From Alphaproteobacteria bacterium (GTDB taxonomy: Bacteria > Pseudomonadota > Alphaproteobacteria > UBA8366 > JADFVY01), in contig JAOUMF010000129.1 in assembly GCA_029881615.1 (NCBI GenBank), positions 1 to 6,574 on the forward strand: DNA of 6,574 nt, read 5' to 3'. Position numbers and translations under genes: made by a program. The number at the start of each line of letters is the position of its first letter. Position 1 is the stretch's first letter. Under the pieces are notes generated by a model. The model ran no database searches, was not told the origin of the DNA, and was given only the letters and a program-made list of their open reading frames with translations. Below, one piece after another: positions 1 to 4,310 of the stretch.

Positions 1-271
1 GCTGCCCGTCACCATCCATCGTCGCGACAACACCGGCGCCCCGTTCGATCGCCCGCCGCATCCCCTTGACGAGACTGCCGGCCTTGCCAGCATTTACGCC
101 GTTACGCAGCAGTTCAATGGAATATTCACTCGCAATCGCCGCTGTTTCGTCAACAGACCCATCGTCGACGACGATTGCCTGGGCGCCCGTCCGCAAACAA
201 CGTTCGATAACACCGCCGATGGTCGCCGCTTCGTTATAGGCGGGAATAACGATAATGACAGTGGACGTCAT
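1..271 (-). CDS. Family 2 glycosyltransferase, N-terminal part (cut by window edge)
   Basis: Reading the complement from the ATG at 271-269 gives 90 codons with no stop before the window edge. The protein opens with IVIPAYNEAATIGGVI, then has VVDDGSVDETA, NAGKAGSL near residue 65 and MDGDGQ at the edge. These are the nucleotide-sugar and DxD-type motifs of GT-A fold glycosyltransferases of family 2, in the dolichyl-phosphate mannosyltransferase-like branch. Members transfer a sugar from an activated donor to a lipid or polysaccharide acceptor at the cytoplasmic face of the membrane. AGGAAA lies about 10 nt before the ATG, which supports this start. The acceptor cannot be predicted, and any C-terminal membrane segments lie outside the window. 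It points away from the sox genes and is probably unrelated to them. Confidence 0.88.
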   Translation of the reverse strand, partial: MTSTVIIVIPAYNEAATIGGVIERCLRTGAQAIVVDDGSVDETAAIASEYSIELLRNGVNAGKAGSLVKGMRRAIERGAGVVATMDGDGQ

Positions 272-313
272 GAAGCTCTTTTTTCCTGCAATTCCCGCGC
301 CGCGCCGATGTGC

Positions 314-341
314 AACATAACCGAAACACACCCATTGTGAA
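314..341 (-). promoter_or_regulatory. Possible sigma70-like promoter for the glycosyltransferase
   Basis: On the minus strand TTCACA (341-336) is followed after 16 nt by TATGTT (319-314). These match the -35 and -10 consensus at 5 and 4 of 6 bases. A start near 307 would give a leader of about 36 nt before the ATG at 271. No convincing plus-strand promoter for the CHAP gene was found in the 272-452 gap, which holds nothing else I can name. Confidence 0.35.
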
Positions 342-455
342 CCCGAAATTGGTCGGATCCGTAACCGTTGATGAACGTTGGTAATTTGTTCTTTACCGGG
401 GATGCGTTAGACTCCCGATCATGATCGAGTCGACGCTTGCACATGGTACTGATTG

Positions 456-1034
456 ATGAAACAGAAATTTTCGGCCCTCCCGTGGATTATCGCTATGACG
501 CTTGGCGCGGCTGCCTGTTCATCGCCCTCATTGGAGGATCGGCTTAATCCGGCACCTCCGCCATGGTCCGTTGGCGCTTCCACCCCCAGCGATTTATCTT
601 CGTCGCAGCAAGCCAACCCGCGCATCGTAAAGGGGTCACCCGGCCTGCAGTGCGTTCCCTATGCGCGCGAAAAATCGGGCATTCCAATTCGCGGCGATGC
701 CTGGACATGGTGGAATCAGGCCAAGGGGAAATACCAACGTTCGGGCCGGCCGGCGGTGGGCGCTGTCCTTGTCGTTAGCAAGACAAAGAAGAACAAATAC
801 GGCCATCTGGCCGTGGTGACCCGCATCGTCAGCGACCGTGAAATCATCGTTAATCACGCCAACTGGCTGAACAAGGGAAAGATTCATCTGGACTCGCCGG
901 TGCGTGACGTATCCCCCGGCAACGACTGGTCGGCGGTCAAGTTCTGGTACACGCCGGGTAATGTGCTGGGCAAAAGTGCCTATCCGGTTAGCGGATTCAT
1001 CTATCCCAAGAACGTGGTTGCCACGAGTAACTAG
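456..1034 (+). CDS. CHAP-domain (NlpC/P60-like amidase fold) probable lipoprotein
   Basis: The N-terminus is a basic stretch, a hydrophobic segment ending in TLGAAAC, and then SSPS. This reads as a lipoprotein signal with Cys21 as the lipidated residue, although Ala at -3 of the lipobox is not the commonest choice. A Pro/Ser-rich linker follows to about residue 60. The catalytic domain has LQCVPYAREKSGI (Cys66), YGHLAVVTRI (His117) and IVNHANW (Asn133 or Asn136), the Cys-His-polar arrangement of CHAP domains, which cleave peptidoglycan peptides or amides. A likely role is envelope or cell-wall maintenance. An in-frame TGA at 450-452 limits the start to TTG 453 or ATG 456, and ATG is preferred. 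No good ribosome site precedes it. The stop (TAG 1032-1034) is 5 nt from the stop of the convergent arsR gene. Confidence 0.8.
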   Translation: MKQKFSALPWIIAMTLGAAACSSPSLEDRLNPAPPPWSVGASTPSDLSSSQQANPRIVKGSPGLQCVPYAREKSGIPIRGDAWTWWNQAKGKYQRSGRPAVGAVLVVSKTKKNKYGHLAVVTRIVSDREIIVNHANWLNKGKIHLDSPVRDVSPGNDWSAVKFWYTPGNVLGKSAYPVSGFIYPKNVVATSN

Positions 1035-1039
1035 AATTC

Positions 1040-1405
1040 CTAATCGCGTCTCCCCTGACAGTCGGAAGACATGTTCGCGGCATTGCCACGATATGTTTCG
1101 CCCAACTCTTCCAACAATTTCCGGGTTCTACCGCAGCACAGGGAATAATGTATCGTCTTGCCTTCACGACGGGATTCGACAATGCCATCGGCGCGCAAAC
1201 GGGCCAACTGTTGTGAAACCGTCGGCTGACGCGCACCGGTCAACGCTTCAATTTCGCTAACCGATTTTTCCCCATCGGCCAACAAACAAAGAATCATGAG
1301 CCGGTTTTCATTCGCAATGGAGCGAAGCAGGGTATTAGCTTCACCAACCTTATCCCACAGTATGCCGAATCCGGAATCACTGCTAATTCCATTTATATTA
1401 TTCAT
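1040..1405 (-). CDS. soxR: ArsR/SmtB-family repressor, probable sulfur-responsive sox regulator (SoxR/SqrR/BigR-like)
   Basis: The 121-residue protein has the ArsR winged-helix layout: ANENRLMILCLLADGEKSV (helix with Cys40), an HTH with TGARQPTVSQQLARLRADG (about residues 56-74), and the wing ESRREGKTIHYSL (about 77-89). Start ATG 1405 is chosen over an upstream ATG at 1459 because GAGGG lies 4 nt before it. The sequence resembles the thiol-based persulfide sensors SqrR, BigR, sHdrR and SoxR, in which two cysteines about 66 residues apart form a polysulfide bridge that releases DNA. Cys40 matches the first. The position of the second is Arg106 (in ETYRGN), and other cysteines are at 90, 91 and 116. 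It probably represses the sox genes and itself, since a candidate operator is shared by both control regions. The ArsR family call is firm, while the symbol rests on context. Confidence 0.85.
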   Translation of the reverse strand: MNNINGISSDSGFGILWDKVGEANTLLRSIANENRLMILCLLADGEKSVSEIEALTGARQPTVSQQLARLRADGIVESRREGKTIHYSLCCGRTRKLLEELGETYRGNAANMSSDCQGRRD

Positions 1406-1507
1406 GCTGCCCTCACCCAGCAGGCGAGTACGGTCAAACGCACCACGCCAAACCGCCACCCACCTATCACTCGATCAAGCCCATCCCCAAGGACATGCTT
1501 GCCGAGG

Positions 1508-1535
1508 ACGATAAATCATTCATATTCAACCGCAA
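1508..1535 (-). promoter_or_regulatory. Candidate arsR promoter/operator block
   Basis: This is about 105-130 nt upstream of the arsR ATG. On the minus strand it reads TTGCGG (1535-1530), 16 nt, then TATCGT (1513-1508), which is a weak -35/-10 pair. The spacer contains TGAATATGA (1528-1520) followed directly by ATGATTTATC (1519-1510). Both blocks also occur in the soxS/soxX control region: TGAATATGA in both arms of the inverted repeat there, and the decamer at 2766-2757. A repressor bound here would cover the promoter. The shared motif is seen in the sequence; its use as an operator is inferred. Confidence 0.45.
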
Positions 1536-1540
1536 ACGAG

Positions 1541-1673
1541 GTTATTCATGCCAGAATTGGCGCTATGACATTAATATTCCGCCGCGACGGGATTATTTAC
1601 CCAAGAATTGGCGTCATGATAACTCACGCGACCAGCCCCGACCCAGTTATTCATTCACAATACCATATGTGAA
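1541..1673. repeat. Degenerate direct repeat, about 51-nt period, in the arsR-hbpS-like gap
   Basis: The plus-strand words starting at 1542 and 1593 align without gaps over about 30 nt: TTATT, six variable bases, AGAATTGGCG identical in both, two variable bases, then ATGA. A third weaker copy begins at 1646 with GTTATTCAT, the same nine bases as at 1541. Copy spacing is about 50 and 55 nt. The rest of the 1406-1693 gap contains no gene with a ribosome site that I can support. The repeats could be regulator sites or remains of a decayed sequence. Confidence 0.5.
1654..1673. repeat. Inverted repeat TTCACA-N8-TGTGAA
   Basis: A perfect 6-bp inverted repeat with an 8-nt spacer lies 21-40 nt beyond the stop of the DUF336 gene on its transcript side. 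As RNA it could form a short stem at the 3' end of the soxS/DUF336 transcript. It has no U-run after it, so it is a poor intrinsic terminator. A protein-binding palindrome is the alternative. Confidence 0.35.
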
Positions 1674-1693
1674 CAAACTGGCGAGGGAAACCT

Positions 1694-2194
1694 TTAAAAA
1701 TCCAGATCCCCTTGCACGGCCTCTATCCCAGCGCGGGCACACCCATCATCCGCGGTTCCCCCCGGCGCGCCCGATACGCCAACACCCCCCACCAGGTCTC
1801 CCGCAGCACGCACCATCACCCCGCCACCAACCATCATCGCTTCATCCACGAAACGCACGCCGGACGCTTCCTTACCGGCCTGCGTTTCCTCCGCCATCGC
1901 CTGTGTGTCGGTGCGAAACGACACTGCCGTCCAAGCCTTGCGACGGGCCGTTTCAGGTGTATGCGCCCCGGCGTAACGGTCGCGTATCAGTATCTGGAGA
2001 ACCCCGGACCGATCCACGACGGCCACCGCAACCTGATAGCCTTTTTCCCGACAGTCGGCCAGCGCGGCCCGGGCGACCGTCAAAGCCGTCTCCGGTGTCA
2101 TGCTTTTAAGCGAAACCAGCATTTCGCCCTCGGCCCAGACCGGCGGCGCATAAATTACGCTAGCAATCAACAATGCCGTCGTCAGTTTGGTCAT
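1694..2194 (-). CDS. Secreted GlcG/HbpS-like (DUF336) heme-binding-type protein
   Basis: The 166-residue product starts with MTKLTTALLIASVIYAPPVWA, a Sec signal peptide with likely cleavage after VWA. The rest is one DUF336 domain: MTPETALTVARAALADCREK, then VAVAVVDRSGVLQILIRD, TARRKAWTAVSF, a Gly-rich GGGVMVRAAGDLVGGVGVSGAPGG and a closing CARAGIEAV. Family members include GlcG and the extracellular heme-binding HbpS of Streptomyces; most have no settled biochemical role. Start ATG 2194 is chosen over ATG 2209 because GGGGAGG lies 7 nt before it. The gene overlaps the 3' end of soxS by 35 nt in another frame, so the two are probably co-transcribed and translationally coupled. I infer a periplasmic role tied to the Sox system, such as heme or redox handling for SoxAX; nothing in the sequence proves it. 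It looks intact. Confidence 0.82.
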   Translation of the reverse strand: MTKLTTALLIASVIYAPPVWAEGEMLVSLKSMTPETALTVARAALADCREKGYQVAVAVVDRSGVLQILIRDRYAGAHTPETARRKAWTAVSFRTDTQAMAEETQAGKEASGVRFVDEAMMVGGGVMVRAAGDLVGGVGVSGAPGGTADDGCARAGIEAVQGDLDF

Positions 2195-2594
2195 TCGATA
2201 CCTCCCCATCTAGCGTTTCAACACAATCCAGTTCTTCAGGACGCAGTTTGGCAAGTTCGACATTCAGCAATCCCCAGAAAAAATCCTCCCCCGGATATCC
2301 CATAATGCGGCCTATTTCCCTGCCGTCCTGCATCAGCACGAAAGTTGGCGTATAGCGAATACCGCGGATATCAGACAGATCTTCGGGCACCGGACCTTCA
2401 ATGTCGACACGGCGCAGAGGGGCGATATGCGCCTCCTCGGTATTGCCGTAAATCACGCCAATTTCCGCGTGCCAGGTTTCGCACCAATCGCAACTGCCAG
2501 ACTCAAACATCACCAGTTCCGCAGCTTGGCCAACATTACAGGCAAAAAACGCCAGCAAGGAGGATGCCAATAACAATTTGATTTTATTACGCAT
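2160..2594 (-). CDS. soxS: SoxS-like periplasmic thiol-disulfide oxidoreductase
   Basis: The 144-residue protein begins with a Sec signal peptide, with cleavage likely after GQAA (residue 25). A short thioredoxin-like domain follows: LVMFESGSCDWCETWHAEIG (active CxxC at Cys35/Cys38), then PLRRVDI, the cis-proline segment YTPTFVL (Pro83) and the family signature GREIGRIMGYPGEDFFWGLL. This matches SoxS of sox clusters. In Paracoccus SoxS acts on the SoxYZ thiol, keeping the carrier active. A tail of about 28 residues is acidic and adds Cys124 and the terminal Cys144. AAGGA lies 9 nt before ATG 2594. It is divergent from soxX and overlaps the DUF336 gene downstream. The usual electron donor SoxV is not in the window. 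Confidence 0.88.
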   Translation of the reverse strand: MRNKIKLLLASSLLAFFACNVGQAAELVMFESGSCDWCETWHAEIGVIYGNTEEAHIAPLRRVDIEGPVPEDLSDIRGIRYTPTFVLMQDGREIGRIMGYPGEDFFWGLLNVELAKLRPEELDCVETLDGEVSNDQTDDGIVDC

Positions 2595-2608
2595 AAAATG
2601 CGATCCTT

Positions 2609-2624
2609 AGCGTTTGGTAACGCT
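2609..2624. repeat. Inverted repeat AGCGTT-N4-AACGCT just upstream of the soxS ribosome site
   Basis: A perfect 6-bp inverted repeat with a TGGT spacer. In the soxS mRNA it forms a stem that ends 2 nt before AAGGA, so it could tune ribosome access. As DNA it is a 16-bp palindrome and could equally be a protein site. Confidence 0.4.
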
Positions 2625-2715
2625 TATTTTACTAACCAGGAGTGTTTCAGGTTGTTATTAAATATTGAACCGCAACCTCGACGCCAGTACCGTTAACACA
2701 TGCGCGTAGACCATT

Positions 2716-2729
2716 TACCAGCACTGGTA
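2716..2729. repeat. Palindrome TACCAG-CA-CTGGTA in the early soxS leader
   Basis: A perfect 6+2+6 palindrome that begins just downstream of the predicted soxS transcription start near 2735. It could be an operator or a 5' stem in the leader. No regulator is assigned. Confidence 0.4.
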
Positions 2730-2741
2730 CACTCGCACCAT

Positions 2742-2782
2742 ATCATATTCATGATTGATAAATCATCAAACCTGAATATGAT
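2742..2782. promoter_or_regulatory. Palindromic divergent promoter/operator between soxS and soxXYZAB
   Basis: The arms ATCATATTCA (2742-2751) and TGAATATGAT (2773-2782) are perfect inverted repeats. Nested inside is ATGATT-GATA-AATCAT (2751-2766). The plus strand reads TTGATA (2755-2760), 16 nt, TATGAT (2777-2782). The minus strand reads TTGATG (2769-2764), 16 nt, TATGAT (2747-2742). Both are close to the sigma70 consensus, and the -10 boxes lie in the repeat arms. Starts near 2789 (plus) and 2735 (minus) would give leaders of about 113 and 140 nt. The TGAATATGA arm word also occurs upstream of arsR, so the ArsR repressor probably binds here and blocks both promoters. Sequence symmetry is seen directly; promoter and operator roles are inferred. 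Confidence 0.65.
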
Positions 2783-2806
2783 GGTAGTGTGAAAACTGAA
2801 AATGAC

Positions 2807-2837
2807 AGGGGAGTAGCAGCCCGGGTGGCAGTCCCCT
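2807..2837 (+). promoter_or_regulatory. Possible hairpin in the soxX 5' leader
   Basis: AGGGGA (2807-2812) pairs with TCCCCT (2832-2837) around a 19-nt loop that itself holds the self-complementary CCCGGG. CCCGGGTG occurs again at 2860-2867, and AACCC (2858-2862) can pair with GGGTT (2877-2881) just before the ribosome site. These are alternative small stems in a leader of about 113 nt. There is no U-run, so this is not a terminator. Confidence 0.3.
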
Positions 2838-2901
2838 CAAATAACCGAAACAAGAAAAACCCGGGTGTAACGCTTTGGGTTAATGGGAGGAAATATTGGA
2901 A

Positions 2902-3366
2902 ATGAAAAACTATGCCCTGCCCCTGCTCGGTATGGCGGCGCTGAGTATCGCCAGCCTGACGGTGCCGGCAGATGCAAAAGCCGATGAACTGGTTCCGTTT
3001 AAAATAGTCAACGGCAACAGCATCCCGGCATCGCTTACCGGAAAGGCCGGAGATCCCGCCAAAGGCCGTGATGTGGCCATCAACCGCAAAAAAGGAAACT
3101 GTCTGGCGTGCCATGTCATGCCGATACCGGAACAGCCTTATCATGGCGAAGTCGGGCCTGATCTGAATGGACTCGCAGACCGTCTATCAGAGGGTGAAAT
3201 CCGCCTGCAGCTGGTTAATCCGAAAACCAACAACCCGGCCACCATCATGCCGGCCTTTTACCGCACAGAAGGACTCCACCGGGTTGCCAAGAATTTCCAG
3301 GGCAAACCGATGCTGACTGCCGAGGAAGTCGAGGATGTCGTCGCCTACCTGATGACCTTGAAGTGA
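2902..3366 (+). CDS. soxX: SoxX, monoheme cytochrome c subunit of SoxAX
   Basis: The 154-residue protein has a Sec signal peptide (MKNYALPLLGMAALSIASL, cleavage probably near ADA-KA) and a class I cytochrome c domain. The heme site is NCLACH (Cys67, Cys70, His71), followed by GPDLNGLADR and IMPAFY, whose Met116 is the expected sixth ligand. It ends in a typical helix, EEVEDVVAYLMTLK. SoxX pairs with SoxA in the periplasm. SoxAX couples thiosulfate oxidatively to the SoxY cysteine, and SoxX is thought to pass the electrons on. GGGAGG (2885-2890) lies 5 nt before a TTG at 2896 and 11 nt before ATG 2902. ATG is preferred, but the TTG would add only two residues. It is first in the soxXYZAB operon, about 120 nt after the divergent promoter. 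Confidence 0.95.
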   Translation: MKNYALPLLGMAALSIASLTVPADAKADELVPFKIVNGNSIPASLTGKAGDPAKGRDVAINRKKGNCLACHVMPIPEQPYHGEVGPDLNGLADRLSEGEIRLQLVNPKTNNPATIMPAFYRTEGLHRVAKNFQGKPMLTAEEVEDVVAYLMTLK

Positions 3367-3386
3367 CGGGCACCCAATAAGGCAAA

Positions 3387-3400
3387 CCCGGCATTCCGGG
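3387..3400 (+). repeat. Small hairpin between soxX and soxY
   Basis: CCCGG-CATT-CCGGG forms a perfect 5-bp GC stem with a tetraloop, 21 nt after the soxX stop. AATAAACAGG follows rather than a U-run, so it is more likely an mRNA-stability or processing element than a terminator. Confidence 0.35.
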
Positions 3401-3431
3401 AATAAACAGGACAATGATCGAGGAAACCAAG

Positions 3432-3899
3432 ATGAAATTAAAGGAAACGCCAAAAGAAATCAGCCGCCGGCATGTGATTATGCTGGTTGGCGCCGCGGCA
3501 GCAACGGCAGGAATGTTGCCTCGGGTATCGCTTGCCGACAAAGCGGCAACCGATGCCGCGATCAAAGCCATTGGCGGCGATGGCGCGGAAATGTCAGGTA
3601 TCACGCTGGATCTGCCGCAAATCGCGGAAAACGGCAGCACTGTTTCCGTCGGTGTCGAGGTCGATAGCCCAATGACCGCCGATAATTATGTAAAAACGGT
3701 ATACATTTTCGCGGAAGGAAATCCCAATCCGGACGTTTGCACGCTGCATTTCACGCCGGCCGGCGGGATCGCCCGTGCCTATACCCGCATTCGCCTTGCC
3801 AAGACGCAGAACGTTATCGCACTCGCCGAAATGAGCGACGGCAGCTTCAAGCGCGAAACGGTTGAGGTGAAGGTAACCATCGGCGGCTGCGGCGGCTGA
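3432..3899 (+). CDS. soxY: SoxY, thiosulfate carrier subunit
   Basis: The 155-residue protein has a twin-arginine signal (ISRRHVIML, residues 10-18, then an Ala-rich segment, cleavage likely after SLA at 35), an Ig-like beta domain, and the C-terminal swinging arm IGGCGG. Cys153 carries thiosulfate and its products through the Sox cycle. SoxY is exported folded with SoxZ by Tat. Start ATG 3432 is chosen because GAGGA lies 7 nt upstream; an in-frame ATG at 3414 has only a cramped AGGA. A second cysteine, Cys103 in NPDVCTLHF, is odd for a protein best known for one reactive Cys, and it could form a disulfide or be a lineage trait. The gene is 65 nt downstream of soxX and 30 nt upstream of soxZ. 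Confidence 0.96.
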   Translation: MKLKETPKEISRRHVIMLVGAAAATAGMLPRVSLADKAATDAAIKAIGGDGAEMSGITLDLPQIAENGSTVSVGVEVDSPMTADNYVKTVYIFAEGNPNPDVCTLHFTPAGGIARAYTRIRLAKTQNVIALAEMSDGSFKRETVEVKVTIGGCGG

Positions 3900-3929
3900 C
3901 CCTAAATCCAGAGACACGGAGAATATGAT

Positions 3930-4256
3930 ATGGCAAGCGCAAAACCCCGCGTAAAGGTGCCGGCATCCGCCGCAAAAGGGGAAATTATCGAGATCAAGAG
4001 CCTGATTTCCCACACGATGGAAAGCGGACAGCGGAAAGACAAGGAAGGCAAAGCCATTCCGCGCAAAATCATCAACAAATTCATTGTCACCTTCAACGGC
4101 AAAGAGTTTTTCAGCGCTGACTGGGCCCCGGCAATTTCGGCGAACCCGTTCTTGTCTTTCCATATGCGCGCAGAAGAAAGCGGCACCATGGGATTTACCT
4201 GGATCGACGACGATGGCAGCAAATATACGGCGGAGAAGAACCTGAAGGTCACGTAA
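3930..4256 (+). CDS. soxZ: SoxZ, partner subunit of the SoxYZ carrier
   Basis: A 108-residue protein of the usual SoxZ length, with no signal peptide and no cysteine, as expected for a subunit exported bound to Tat-targeted SoxY. Typical segments are EIIEIKSLISHTMESGQRKD near the N-terminus, IPRKIINKFIVTFNGKEFF in the middle and FHMRAEESGTMGFTWIDDDG near the end. It forms the beta-sandwich partner that holds the SoxY arm and docks with SoxAX and SoxB. GGAG (3918-3921) lies 8 nt before the ATG. An ATG at 3925 is in another frame and is not used. The gap to soxA is 54 nt. Confidence 0.96.
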   Translation: MASAKPRVKVPASAAKGEIIEIKSLISHTMESGQRKDKEGKAIPRKIINKFIVTFNGKEFFSADWAPAISANPFLSFHMRAEESGTMGFTWIDDDGSKYTAEKNLKVT

Positions 4257-4310
4257 CCGTTGCTGCGGCTGAAACAAAGCAAACCTGTCGACAGGGAGGA
4301 GATATTCAAT

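Noticed and set aside
421..456. 11-codon upstream ORF whose TGA overlaps the CHAP ATG
   Set aside because: The TGATG junction is suggestive of coupling, but there is no ribosome site for the small ORF and the overlap can arise by chance.
1573..1654. 27-codon minus-strand ORF starting MNNWVGAG
   Set aside because: It has no ribosome site and is made from the degenerate repeat. It is kept only as part of the repeat finding.
1654..1673. CRP/FNR-type site
   Set aside because: The half-sites are in the reverse order (TTCACA then TGTGAA) with 8 nt between, unlike TGTGA-N6-TCACA, so a CRP call is not supported.
1541..1673. CRISPR array
   Set aside because: Only two to three poorly conserved copies, without uniform repeats or unique spacers of even size.
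1495..2109. 204-codon plus-strand frame opposite the DUF336 gene
   Set aside because: Translation is rich in Pro, Arg and His with no domain, and it is antisense to an intact secreted DUF336 protein.
2160..2209. Frameshift between soxS and the DUF336 gene
   Set aside because: The overlap looks like a sequencing or natural frameshift at first, but both proteins are complete with their own signal peptides and ribosome sites, so it is a normal gene overlap.
4260..4310. Upstream TTG start for soxA
   Set aside because: No ribosome site precedes it, while ATG 4311 has GGGAGGAG and begins a proper signal peptide.
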